Assembly: GCF_014205875.1 (NCBI RefSeq) | Contig: NZ_JACHEN010000021.1 | Location: 1 to 64,000, forward strand | Direction of reading: 5' to 3' | Length of the DNA: 64,000 nucleotides | DNA from: Anaerosolibacter carboniphilus | GTDB taxonomy: Bacteria > Bacillota > Clostridia > Peptostreptococcales > Thermotaleaceae | In this document: positions 54,778 through 63,178 of the stretch, piece by piece | How positions within the stretch are numbered: the first letter of the stretch is position 1 | How the letters are laid out: every line of letters begins with the position of its first letter | Notes under the pieces: model-generated | Database searches by the model: none | The model's input: the letters and a program-made list of their open reading frames with translations, nothing else | What the model was told of the DNA's origin: nothing | Position numbers and translations under genes: made by a program

Positions 54778-54857
54778 GTAGGGACGAACGACCCTGTCCG
54801 TCCGTTAACGTAATCAAAATCATTGCCAGGTGGACAGGGTCCTCCACCCCTACGTTT
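54778..54857. repeat. GTAG...CTAC hairpin repeat inserted in the cblT leader
   Basis: 80 nt bounded by GTAGGGACG and CACCCCTACG. Left half pairs GGACG...CGTCC around ACCCTGTCC; right half GGTGGA...TCCACC around CAGGGTCC. Related to the units at 12297-12484 and 15842-15906. Lies between the riboswitch terminator and the cblT RBS. Confidence 0.72.
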
Positions 54858-54894
54858 TCCGGCTTCTTTATTGCTGTAATATTCCCTACAACAT

Positions 54895-55118
54895 AAAAAA
54901 GTCCATAGCCTATTTGAATAACAAATAGACCATGAACTTTACCATCATTCATGACGCTTCGCAGAAAGGCAGGTCTCCTGGCTCGATTCAACGCCTTTTG
55001 TCCCTTCCCCGAATCAACAGGTGGTTATAACAAAGGCTCCTCATCACAGTGGCGGGTCCGCTGAAGATTTACACTTCATTCCCTATTCTCCCCTATGGGG
55101 CACCCAACTACGCATATA
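54895..55118 (-). promoter_or_regulatory. Cobalamin riboswitch with terminator
   Basis: Minus strand shows the conserved order of a B12 aptamer: GTTGGGTGCC, AGGGAATGAAGTGTAAATC, CAGCGGACCCGCCACTGT, and the B12 box GAGCCAGGAGACCTGCC (to about 54964). Downstream a terminator stem AAAGT.CATGG.CTATTTG / CAAATAG.C.ATG.ACTTTTTT spans 54942-54895. It should shut off cblTS when adenosylcobalamin is present. Confidence 0.95.
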
Positions 55119-55129
55119 TTTTCATCTAT

Positions 55130-55158
55130 AGTATATTCTTTTCTCTTCCTTCTGTCAA
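55130..55158 (-). promoter_or_regulatory. Promoter of the cobalamin riboswitch-cblTS operon
   Basis: TTGACA (55158-55153), 17-nt spacer, TATACT (55135-55130), just upstream of the aptamer. Confidence 0.8.
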
Positions 55159-55164
55159 TCACTT

Positions 55165-55191
55165 AAAAAGCTGCCCGAAGGCAGCTTTTTT
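55165..55191 (-). terminator. Terminator of the first LysM nucleotidase gene
   Basis: AAAAAGCTGCC/GGCAGCTTTTTT hairpin, 4-nt loop. Symmetrical; abuts the cblT promoter. Confidence 0.85.
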
Positions 55192-55197
55192 GCTGAT

Positions 55198-56940
55198 TTA
55201 AGGAATCAATAGCTTTTGTCCTGGTAAGATCAAATGTGGATTCTTTAATTGATTGAACTCGGCAAGCTTTTCATAAGCTACACCAAATTCCTTCGCAATC
55301 TTCCACAATACATCCCCTACTTTTACGATGTACTCTTTCGCAGGAGTAGGAGCAGGTGTAGAAGCTGGCACAGGCGTTGGCGCTGGAGCCTTTTCTGGAA
55401 CTACGGCTGGTTCTATGGCAACAATTCTGCCCTCTACCTTTGCATCAGCAGTACCTTTTGCGGCAATATAGTCGATAAGAATTTCATCCAAGGAAGGGTA
55501 TTGCCCTAAAGTAGGCGTTCCTTTAAACATATCATACTTGTCGCCGCCTGCTGCCATGAAATCATTAGTGGCAACCTTATATGTCTTGTTTACATCTAGT
55601 TTCTCCCCACCGACCATGGCTTCTGTAACTCTCTGACCTGCGGGCTTATTGGGATTAAATTTGTAGGTTACGCCTGCTACCTGGGCAAAGTGACCTGCTT
55701 GTTCTGGGTATGCATCTACACCATGCTCTAATGCCGCCAAAAGGGCCGATCCTTTTAATTCTGTCAATACAACATAGTTCCCAAACGGCAATACAGTAAT
55801 TACTTCACCCTTTGTAATCTCTCCTTCATTAATAGAAGCTCTGATGCCACCACCGTTGGTGATAGCCACGTCTGCTTTTGTGGCATCTAACATGGCATCT
55901 GCAATCAGATTGCCAAGGTTGGTTTCACTGGTTCTTGCATGGGCTCTTTCTCCATCCAATACAACAGTTGATTTACCGACCACCACAGAAGTTATTTCAT
56001 CATTCGCCGCCTTGATGTCTGCCACTAGATCTGTGATTTCTTTGTCTGCTGTGACCGCATCACTGGCAGCCTTGTTGATGAGGCTTGCCTTCTTCTCTAT
56101 AACCTTTCCATCCTCCACACTAAATTCAATTATCCCTACATTTTTTCCATATTCACCAGTTTGAGCAATCAAAACATCATGAACGACCAACCCATTTTCC
56201 AATACGGTGTGGCTGTGGCCGTCGATGATAATATCTATGCCTGCGACTTGTTCAGCAACCTTTTTGCTTGTATCTACACTGCTTTGGTCCAAACCTAGAT
56301 GGGCAATCGCTATAATGACATCTGTCTTATCCTGAAGCTCTTTAACCATATCAGCAGCAGCCTGCGTTGGTTCTTCAAAAGTCAATCCTACTACATTGTT
56401 TGGATGTGTCTTATATAACGTCTCAGGTGTCGCTAAACCAAAGAATCCGATTTTTACTCCATCCACCTCTTTGATTTCATAAGGTGTTAAGAAGTCAGAA
56501 CCATCGGCCTTTTTCACGTTGGCAGCTAAGATTGGGAAGTTTGTTATGGCATTTAACTCCAATAATCTTTCCTGTCCATAGTTGAAATCATGATTACCAG
56601 GTGCCATGAAGTCATAACCTATTTTATTCATGACTTTGGCTACACTTTCACCCTTCACCAAATGAGCAATGGTTTGACCATGGAAAGCATCCCCTGCGTC
56701 AATCACCAAAGTATTCGGATTCTTCTCCTTTGCTTCCTTTACGATGGTTGAGATCTTATCAAAACCAATCAATGCTGTTTGATCCCCTTCAATTCTGGCA
56801 TGGGTGTCATTGGTATGTATGATGGTGATTTTCTTTGCTGTTTCTCCCGCAGCAAAAACTGTGTTATTCGGCAACACCAAGGCAAATAGCAACGCAAAGA
56901 CCAAGAAAAATACAGATAACTTTTTCATCGTTCCTTTCAT
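55198..56940 (-). CDS. Secreted 5'-nucleotidase/metallophosphoesterase with LysM domain
   Basis: 580 aa. Sec signal peptide (1-31, cleavage near VFAAGE), calcineurin-like phosphoesterase with IIHTNDTHARIEGD, IDAGDAFHGQT, APGNHDFNYG and DGHSHT, a 5_nucleotid_C domain (about 330-490, TNGGGIRASINEGEIT), a Pro/Ala/Thr linker, and one C-terminal LysM domain (YIVKVGDVLWKIAKEFGV...LPGQKLLIP) that binds peptidoglycan. Expected to release phosphate and nucleosides at the cell wall. Paralog of the next gene. Confidence 0.93.
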   Translation of the reverse strand: MKGTMKKLSVFFLVFALLFALVLPNNTVFAAGETAKKITIIHTNDTHARIEGDQTALIGFDKISTIVKEAKEKNPNTLVIDAGDAFHGQTIAHLVKGESVAKVMNKIGYDFMAPGNHDFNYGQERLLELNAITNFPILAANVKKADGSDFLTPYEIKEVDGVKIGFFGLATPETLYKTHPNNVVGLTFEEPTQAAADMVKELQDKTDVIIAIAHLGLDQSSVDTSKKVAEQVAGIDIIIDGHSHTVLENGLVVHDVLIAQTGEYGKNVGIIEFSVEDGKVIEKKASLINKAASDAVTADKEITDLVADIKAANDEITSVVVGKSTVVLDGERAHARTSETNLGNLIADAMLDATKADVAITNGGGIRASINEGEITKGEVITVLPFGNYVVLTELKGSALLAALEHGVDAYPEQAGHFAQVAGVTYKFNPNKPAGQRVTEAMVGGEKLDVNKTYKVATNDFMAAGGDKYDMFKGTPTLGQYPSLDEILIDYIAAKGTADAKVEGRIVAIEPAVVPEKAPAPTPVPASTPAPTPAKEYIVKVGDVLWKIAKEFGVAYEKLAEFNQLKNPHLILPGQKLLIP

Positions 56941-57099
56941 CCTTTCTCCTCTTTGTAATATAATGCTTATACACTACCATTCTATCATAACTTTTTCAGT
57001 TCGAAAGACAATATATAGAATTTTTTGAATCATTCGACTTGTTCGTCATAGGAATAGCCTTGATTTTTCAAGCTACTTCCTCATACAAGTTTCCTTCTC

Positions 57100-59100
57100 C
57101 TATGGCTGAGGAATGCTCAGTACCTGTCCTGGGAAGATCATATTCGCATTCTTTAATTGGTTGAATTCAGCTAATTTCTTGAGATCGATCCCAAACTGCT
57201 TAGCAATCTTCCACAACATATCTCCTGCCTTTACTGTGTATGTCACATTGGCAGCAGGGACTATCGGCGCCTTTGTTATGGAAACAGGCACTGGCTTGCT
57301 TCCACTGTCAGCGGCTAACTTTCCTTCCTTTATTAGATCATTTACATTCAATGCTTTTACATTTGGAGTTCTTCCATCTTCAGAAGTAGGGATCTTTAAC
57401 TCTCCTTTTTTCACCATCTCATATACCTTGTCTTTTAATGGATGATTTAAGTCTGCGCCAATAATTTTCCAATTGTTATCTGTTGTTGGCATGATCGTTT
57501 CTTTTTCTTGTACATACTTAACGATCAAGTCTCTAACCCTTCCGTCATCCCCAAATTTTTCATAGGAATCATAAACCTTGTTGGATTCCTTAATAATGCC
57601 GTCCTTGGATAATCCCCCAAAACGATAGTTATTCAAAGCAAGGGTAAACTCTATCTCGTCGGTTACTGGCTTTCCTTTAAATGTCAGGTTGACAATTCTT
57701 TCTCCCACTGGCTTTGATATATCGATCTGATAGTCTACACCAGCGAACATATCAAAATTGTATCCTCTAATATTCGGATCAAAGCTGATAGTCACATCTC
57801 CTGGCTTATATGTATTAAAATATTTTCCCGCATAAGCTTCCATGTATTCTTTTAATTCCTTACCATTTACCTTTACAGCCATTAAAGTATTTTCATATTT
57901 GTAGATATTTGCAACATCCTTTTTCTTAAAATCCCCTGCCAAAACATTGGATTTTGAATCAAATAATGCCGCTGCAGAAATATCTGCTCCAGTATAATGC
58001 ATCTGTACTTCATTGATAAAATCGACCAAGGCTGTATCCTGCACCTGGGCTGTAGGAATGCCTGGCAATACATCTACTTGATCCAAGAAGTTCGCTGTTA
58101 CCTTACCAATGACCACATTTACTTCTTCCCTCGCCTTGTCATGGTATGCTTTGAATGCAGCTTCCATCTCTACATCTGAAGGATAGGTTTTTGTATCGAT
58201 ATTCTTACTAGCTTTATCCACTACGATCCATTTCCCGTCTTTTTGCTCTAGGGTCAAATCAATTCTTGACACTTTATTTCCGTTATTCTTAGGTTCCACC
58301 AATAATACGCCGTTTACGTCCTTCCCAGGGATATCAGAGTGGGCATGGCCTGCAATCATTGCAGTAAATTGTGGATGGGCTTTTGCAATTTCTGCAAGGC
58401 CTACTGCCCCATATTCCCCTTCTTCCCCTAAATGATAGGATCCAATAATCACATCGGCTTTACCGTCCAGCTCCGCCAATACCTTCTTTGTTTCTTCAGC
58501 GGGATCAACAAAGGTTAATCCTTCGAAATTCTTGGGTGTACTGGCTTCCCATCTTGGAATATGGTGGGTAATCATCCCTACAATGGCAACCTTCACCCCT
58601 TGAATTTCTTTAATCATATATGGATTCACAAATCTTGTTCCATCGGCTTTATAGATGTTTGCTGCCAATATAGGTGCCTCTGACCCTTTGATTGCTCTGC
58701 CAAGCACATCCAAACCAAAGTTAAACTCATGATTCCCCAATGTCCAAGCATCATAATCCATCATATTCATGGCCTGTATCATCGGGTGTATTTCTTCATT
58801 GTTAAACAATGACGCCATGTTATCTTGAATGGTATCCCCGTTGTCAATCAAGATCGTATTTGGATTTTCTGCTCTTACTTCCTTTACCACGGAATAGGCT
58901 TTTGCAAAACCCGTATTGTCCGTAGCGGAGTCAATCGCATAGTCCCATGGGTAAATACGACCATGCATGTCACTGGTGGCAAGCACTGTGATTTTCACTT
59001 GTTCGCCAGCTGCATAGGACGTGCTGCTTGGAATGGCCATGGCAAGTACCATCACAAGAGCAAGCATCAACGCTGAAACTTTTCTCATTGTTCCCTTCAC
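57100..59100 (-). CDS. Secreted 2',3'-cyclic phosphodiesterase/3'-nucleotidase with LysM domain
   Basis: 666 aa. Sec signal (1-30), metallophosphoesterase of the CpdB type with TSDMHGRIYPWDY, IDNGDTIQDN, TLGNHEFNFG and AGHAHSD, a C-terminal nucleotidase domain (about 340-560, KVNGKELKEYMEAYAGKYF), and a LysM domain at the end. It would turn RNA breakdown products into nucleosides at the cell wall. Start GTG 59100 with GGGGG upstream. Tandem with the 580-aa paralog, which shares signal and LysM tail. Confidence 0.92.
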   Translation of the reverse strand: MKGTMRKVSALMLALVMVLAMAIPSSTSYAAGEQVKITVLATSDMHGRIYPWDYAIDSATDNTGFAKAYSVVKEVRAENPNTILIDNGDTIQDNMASLFNNEEIHPMIQAMNMMDYDAWTLGNHEFNFGLDVLGRAIKGSEAPILAANIYKADGTRFVNPYMIKEIQGVKVAIVGMITHHIPRWEASTPKNFEGLTFVDPAEETKKVLAELDGKADVIIGSYHLGEEGEYGAVGLAEIAKAHPQFTAMIAGHAHSDIPGKDVNGVLLVEPKNNGNKVSRIDLTLEQKDGKWIVVDKASKNIDTKTYPSDVEMEAAFKAYHDKAREEVNVVIGKVTANFLDQVDVLPGIPTAQVQDTALVDFINEVQMHYTGADISAAALFDSKSNVLAGDFKKKDVANIYKYENTLMAVKVNGKELKEYMEAYAGKYFNTYKPGDVTISFDPNIRGYNFDMFAGVDYQIDISKPVGERIVNLTFKGKPVTDEIEFTLALNNYRFGGLSKDGIIKESNKVYDSYEKFGDDGRVRDLIVKYVQEKETIMPTTDNNWKIIGADLNHPLKDKVYEMVKKGELKIPTSEDGRTPNVKALNVNDLIKEGKLAADSGSKPVPVSITKAPIVPAANVTYTVKAGDMLWKIAKQFGIDLKKLAEFNQLKNANMIFPGQVLSIPQP

Positions 59101-59481
59101 TTTAAATACCCCCTAGTTTTGATTGCACCTATCGTGCAAATTTATTTTAGCATATAAGAAATGTAAAACAGTGCTGAAATGTGACAATTCTAAAAATTAA
59201 GTTTTTAACATATTTTTTATGTGTTTAAACACTTCCATTCTCGGTATATATACAATAAGAAGGACAATCCTTCTTTCGAGTAGAATCCGGTAACTCCCTG
59301 GCAACCAATAATATGAATCGCTTGTTTCATGAATGAACCCCATCCTCTCGTTTTACGAAGGTAACAAAGATTTAAACTTTTTCTTTGAAGTATGCAGGAA
59401 AGAAGGTAGAAAAGTAAGTGAATGATCAACCCCCAAGTTGTTTAACCGGTTGTTATAGTTACTTCCGATTCTATTCATCAT
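59101..59481. other. Long leader region, possible short ORF, no clear function
   Basis: Upstream of the CpdB-like gene. On the minus strand GGGG lies 7 nt before an ATG at about 59327 opening 37 codons (MKQAIHIIGCQGVTGF...) that end about 100 nt before the GTG start of the nucleotidase gene; an AAGAAGGA/TCCTTCTT hairpin falls inside it. It may be a leader peptide, a decayed gene or noise. No known riboswitch matched. Confidence 0.3.
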
Positions 59482-59523
59482 AAAAATGAGCCACTGAAAT
59501 GGAATTCAATGGCTCATTTTTTA
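59482..59523 (-). terminator. Terminator of the GNAT gene at 59.6 kb
   Basis: AAAAATGAGCCA/TGGCTCATTTTT with a second inner stem TGAA/TTCA; symmetrical. Confidence 0.85.
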
Positions 59524-59572
59524 TTTAGCATGCAAGCGTGTATATTCGTTTATTACCCTTACCCTGTTGATC

Positions 59573-60286
59573 CTACTCTCCTCTTTTCAACCAACGAATG
59601 CGACGATCTTCTTTAAACCCCATTTTTAATGCCAATCCCATTGACTGTACGTTGTTTTCCTCAATATGCACAAAAGGTATTTTCTCCTGCTTGCGCAAGC
59701 GATCAACCATTTCCACCGTGAGATCGAGGGCATAACCTCTTCCCCTATATTCATCTAGCACATGTAGAAAGCCCATTGCGCCGTCATCGTGGGTTATCAG
59801 CCACGCGACTAACTTTTCATCACGAAGTATCCCCAACCCAATTCCTTTTTCAATACGTTCCGTAATGTATTCTACAGAGGTAAAATCTTTATACTTTGAA
59901 TGATCGAATATGTACTGTACATAATCATGGGTTAAATCAACAATTTCGCTCTTTGGCGGCCCAACCGGTTTGTCTTCTGGAAAATAAAGCTTCATGCACA
60001 CAAGCTCCCAGATCACTTTCTTATCCTTTAGCAAATAGGGCAGCATCCAATCCTCGATAATCGCAAAATATTCATCTTCCTCATCCACCTTTTCTACCAG
60101 TGCTTCAAATTCCGTTGGAGAGTTGCTGCTAAAATATACCCAATCTTGGTCACTTCTTCCCCTAACTAAAAATGAATTATCTGCTTTTTCTATGCTGTGG
60201 ATCGGATAATCTTCTATAAAATTAATTAGATTTATATTTTGAATCCTGTTTTCCACTAATTTTGACAAAATCTCCTCTTTTTTCAC
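59573..60286 (-). CDS. GNAT family N-acetyltransferase (FR47-like)
   Basis: 237 aa. Start GTG 60286 with AGGGG 8 nt upstream (GTG 60295 also in frame). A degenerate N-terminal half of about 115 residues and a C-terminal GNAT domain with VLDEYRGRGYALDLTVEMV and SMGLALKMGFKEDRRIRWL. Similar to GCN5-type proteins that act on amines; substrate unknown. Monocistronic. Confidence 0.84.
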   Translation of the reverse strand: MKKEEILSKLVENRIQNINLINFIEDYPIHSIEKADNSFLVRGRSDQDWVYFSSNSPTEFEALVEKVDEEDEYFAIIEDWMLPYLLKDKKVIWELVCMKLYFPEDKPVGPPKSEIVDLTHDYVQYIFDHSKYKDFTSVEYITERIEKGIGLGILRDEKLVAWLITHDDGAMGFLHVLDEYRGRGYALDLTVEMVDRLRKQEKIPFVHIEENNVQSMGLALKMGFKEDRRIRWLKRGE

Positions 60287-60372
60287 TGTAACCACCCCTA
60301 ACCCCAGCTTATTCCATATTTATGCTACTGTCAATCAGGTAAGCACGAATCATCCTCACATGGCTTTATTTT

Positions 60373-61221
60373 TTAAATAGTTCTTTCAGAAAATAATTCT
60401 GCAAAGTCTTTCCATATTTCATTTTCATGTTTTATGTTTTCTTGTATATCCTGATATTTGATTTCAAATTCTGCATGGTCACCTGCTGAATGTGAGATTT
60501 GCACACTGATACCCAGTGAATCTTCTGTTAAATACCAATACATTTCTGAATCGTTTGAGTCTATATTGTTAATTCTGCTTATCCACTCTTGATTTGAATA
60601 TTCATCAAGTATATATTTTTGTTCAGTAATGGACGATTTCAGCTTTCCACCCTTGAATTGGGTCACAAAGTGCTCATTAATATTTACGAGGTCAGTTAGT
60701 CTAAGTGTTTTTTCCTTATTTATGCCAATATTCGTCGTATAGAACTCGTAGTTAGGATGAGCCGCTCCTTTATCATAACTATACCCAGAATATTGGATAC
60801 TAAGTAAATTGCTGCTTTTCCATGTAATATGATAGTCTAAATCCAAATCAAAATCATTATTTCCTTCCTCAGAATAATTTTTCAAATATCCATAAGCATC
60901 ATCTTTTATGATCTCGTTTATCTTTTTTTGCTTACTTTCATCACCTAAATGAACTATTTGAGGGTAGTTTATTTTAATATTCTTATCAATATAACTTGCT
61001 TTAATGATTTCGTAACCTATCCTATTTGAAGTATCAAAATCATTCTTATTGCTACTGTCTCCATTTCTAACACTTTCTTCAAGCGAAGACTCCTGTATAA
61101 TCTTTTGATTTTCTTTTATTAAGATGCTTGTTTTATCATTAACCTCGAAGTTCTTATTATTGCATGATACCATTACAATACCAAAGAGTATCAATAATGA
61201 TATCAATATGCTTTTCTTCAA
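60373..61221 (-). CDS. Lipoprotein with DUF4163/DUF3298 (PdaC N-terminal-like) domain
   Basis: 282 aa. Lipobox MVSC (Cys about 20), a polar S/N/D-rich linker, a DUF4163-like half (about 75-140, IKINYPQI) and a DUF3298 half with the signature YDKGAAHPNYEFYTTNIGINKEKTLRLTDLV. The same pair precedes the deacetylase domain in PdaC and occurs in RsiV-type anti-sigma factors, where it binds lysozyme. No enzymatic or cytoplasmic domain is present here, so a stand-alone surface binder is likely. Confidence 0.82.
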   Translation of the reverse strand: MKKSILISLLILFGIVMVSCNNKNFEVNDKTSILIKENQKIIQESSLEESVRNGDSSNKNDFDTSNRIGYEIIKASYIDKNIKINYPQIVHLGDESKQKKINEIIKDDAYGYLKNYSEEGNNDFDLDLDYHITWKSSNLLSIQYSGYSYDKGAAHPNYEFYTTNIGINKEKTLRLTDLVNINEHFVTQFKGGKLKSSITEQKYILDEYSNQEWISRINNIDSNDSEMYWYLTEDSLGISVQISHSAGDHAEFEIKYQDIQENIKHENEIWKDFAELFSERTI

Positions 61222-61242
61222 CTTAGACTCCCTCCTCTATGG

Positions 61243-61464
61243 GCATGCAACAGGGGACGACTCTCAATTGTCGCACTCTATTTTTTATTGATTCTGATTA
61301 AGCCTTAAAAATTATATCCTTGCTGATTCCTAATATGTATAATAATTTTTGTACCGAGTTTTTCGTTGATTCTTTAATTTCTCTTTTCCTTTATTATGCC
61401 ATATCGCTTCTATCGTTTCTATAAAAAGAAAATGCGACAGAGAAGAACCGTCCCCATGTAGCAA
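61243..61464. repeat. REP/REPIN-like palindromic element
   Basis: Left end GGGGACGACTCTCAATTGTCGC (first 20 nt from about 61253) and right end GCGACAGAGAAGAACCGTCC (from 61434) face each other, with about 160 nt between. The right 40 nt, including the preceding AAAAAGAAAAT, is nearly identical to 63828-63873. The sequence GGGGACGGTTCT...GCGAC is typical of REP elements moved by RAYT transposases; no transposase is in the window. The stretch 61222-61574 has no gene. Confidence 0.7.
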
Positions 61465-61492
61465 ATGATGACATGCGTTATGTTATATAAAA

Positions 61493-61542
61493 GAATATCG
61501 TCTATAAGCCTACATTGACATGGTAGGTTATAGACGATATTC
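61493..61542 (-). terminator. Strong terminator of the copper-amine-oxidase-domain gene
   Basis: About 20-bp stem GAATATCGTCTATAA.CCTAC / GTAGGTTATAGACGATATTC with one bulged base and a 9-nt loop; the minus strand continues TTTTATA. Confidence 0.82.
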
Positions 61543-61574
61543 CGAAGAAGTGGGGTCATTTCTTTTGGATAATA

Positions 61575-62465
61575 CTAATTCGAATTCTCTATGGCATTTA
61601 TATAGTTATTGGTTGCAGCTTCCCATTGCTCAATCAGCTTTGCGGCTGAATCCATTTTTTCATTAGCTTTTTCTATTAATTTCTCATCGTTATTCTCAAG
61701 GGCTTGAATCATTAGATTAAAGGATTCTAAATTAGTTTTAGCGGCTTCAATATATATTTTATTTAGTTGATCTATTTCTTTTGTTTTTGGAGATAGTTTC
61801 TCTAATCCAGCAAGGAATTCTTTATACGTTGGAATAACCTCTGCTGTTAATATATCATAAAAATCTTGATCAGTTGCGGTACTATCACTCGTTACACCAG
61901 AATAAGCATCTGTAGCTTGATTTTCAAGATCTCCTAATCCTAATTCCTCCATTTGAAAGATATACTCAGCAAAATCTATTAAAATGGATTCTGTAGGGTC
62001 TATTTCACCAGTAGTAACAGTGTTACTATTCTCATCAGCCTTGTTACTTGCTATCACTACCATTTTCTTGCCTGCATCCCAAGATACAGATGCACCTAAA
62101 CTCTCCGCAATGAATCTTGCAGGAACCATTGTTCTGTTATCGATAATTTTCCCTGCAACCTCTAGTTCTTTCTTTTCACCGTTTACCATGGCATAGTTAT
62201 CGCCAATTTGAAGAATGATTTTATTGTTCCCTTTGATGCCCGTTACAGTTTTTGTAGCATTATCCCATTGTATTTCTGCACCTAGAGATTCAAAAATTGC
62301 CCTTAGGGGAACCAGTGTCCTATTTTCAACCACAGTAGGATTCACATCGAAAGTCAATATGGTCCCGTCTACAGAAACCTTAATTGGTTCTTCTGCATAG
62401 ATGGGAGTTAGTCCTATTATCAAGACTAAACTAAGGATAGTTAATAAGATAGCTATTTTTTTCAA
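61575..62465 (-). CDS. Secreted protein with copper amine oxidase N-terminal-like domains
   Basis: 296 aa. Sec signal (1-24, cleavage near IYAEE). Two tandem stalk repeats of about 55 residues (NRTLVPLRAIFESLGAEIQWDN and NRTMVPARFIAESLGASVSWD), common in clostridial surface proteins and unrelated to oxidase activity, then a helical C-terminal region of about 145 residues without known motif. Start TTG 62465 with AGGAGG 8 nt upstream. Confidence 0.86.
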   Translation of the reverse strand: MKKIAILLTILSLVLIIGLTPIYAEEPIKVSVDGTILTFDVNPTVVENRTLVPLRAIFESLGAEIQWDNATKTVTGIKGNNKIILQIGDNYAMVNGEKKELEVAGKIIDNRTMVPARFIAESLGASVSWDAGKKMVVIASNKADENSNTVTTGEIDPTESILIDFAEYIFQMEELGLGDLENQATDAYSGVTSDSTATDQDFYDILTAEVIPTYKEFLAGLEKLSPKTKEIDQLNKIYIEAAKTNLESFNLMIQALENNDEKLIEKANEKMDSAAKLIEQWEAATNNYINAIENSN

Positions 62466-62593
62466 ATGTCATACCTCCTAAAAGTCGTAGTATGCTTTAT
62501 TTTACAATATAGAAACAATTGTTAATATAGTGCTATAGTCACATTCCAATAAATTCTTTCCATAAAAGACACAAAAGACTGTCTTTCCATAAA

Positions 62594-62636
62594 GCGCGAC
62601 AGAGGGACGGTTGAAGTGCACCATGATGCGACATCT
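62594..62636. repeat. REP-like palindromic fragment
   Basis: GCGACAGAGGGACGGTTGAA followed by ATGATGCGACA, a degenerate copy of the same REP family as 61243-61464 and 63721-63873, adjoined by a GC-rich stem CCGCC...GGCGG at 62647-62664. The surrounding 62466-63178 otherwise holds two terminator-like hairpins and one doubtful small ORF. Confidence 0.6.
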
Positions 62637-62694
62637 CGCCCCCCTCCCGCCCAAAAATGGCGGGGGGTAAAGAAAGAATCAGACTAAAGAAAAA

Positions 62695-62735
62695 AGCCTT
62701 ATATATAGAGAGTATATTACCCTGTACATAAGGCT
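62695..62735 (-). terminator. Terminator-like hairpin, copy 1 of a pair
   Basis: AGCCTTAT (62695-62702) and ATAAGGCT (62728-62735) enclose a loop containing, on the minus strand, GGGTAATATACTCTC; followed by TTTTTTC. A second hairpin with a different stem and the same loop core is at 62869-62909. Confidence 0.65.
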
Positions 62736-62868
62736 CTGTGCTAAATTCTCATAATAACAATGTCATTCTAGAGCTACAGAGTATCAAAATATCTTAGTGT
62801 TTTTCTCCTACATACCGTTGATATTGGAGGGTAGTGCGATTATTTTTAAAATAGCCACTAAAAGAAAA

Positions 62869-62909
62869 ACCTTAATGAAGAGAATATATATATTACCCTC
62901 CATTAAGGT
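62869..62909 (-). terminator. Terminator-like hairpin, copy 2 of a pair
   Basis: ACCTTAATG (62869-62877) and CATTAAGGT (62901-62909) enclose GGGTAATATATATATTCTC (minus strand), followed by TTTTTC. Same loop core as copy 1 with compensatory stem changes. Confidence 0.65.
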
Positions 62910-62943
62910 CTAATAGATGTATCATACTACTTAGATATTCAGT

Positions 62944-63090
62944 TTAGCTTATATTCCTTAGACTGATTCTCCCTTGGTGTATCATACCATAGGTGTGGTG
63001 CGAATCTTCATTAGCTTTCAGCGCATGATATCTTTGTAGAATTAAAGCTTCTTTAATTACTTCATCGAAGTAATCTTCCGCCACACTCAT
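62944..63090 (-). CDS. Doubtful small ORF (48 aa)
   Basis: ATG 63090 to TAA 62944. Composition is protein-like (AEDYFDEVIKEALILQRYHA...HHTYGMIHQGR) but no ribosome binding site precedes it and a palindrome ATTACTTCGATGAAGTAAT lies in it. Could be a remnant of a larger gene in this scrambled region. Confidence 0.25.
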   Translation of the reverse strand: MSVAEDYFDEVIKEALILQRYHALKANEDSHHTYGMIHQGRISLRNIS

Positions 63091-63178
63091 TCATTACAAA
63101 AAATCAATGCATGTTAAATGCTGTATCAATCCTTTAAAAAGAGAAAATATTTGACCGTATGTATCTTATAAACATAAT

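Noticed and set aside
54755..54991. 78-codon minus-strand frame upstream of cblT
   Set aside because: It covers the riboswitch terminator and the hairpin repeat.
59217..59429. c-di-GMP or other known riboswitch, or a 70-aa protein, before the CpdB-like gene
   Set aside because: A GTTACCG-like segment recalls the end of c-di-GMP-I aptamers, but the GCAAAG core and other conserved parts are missing; the longer protein frame has no RBS.
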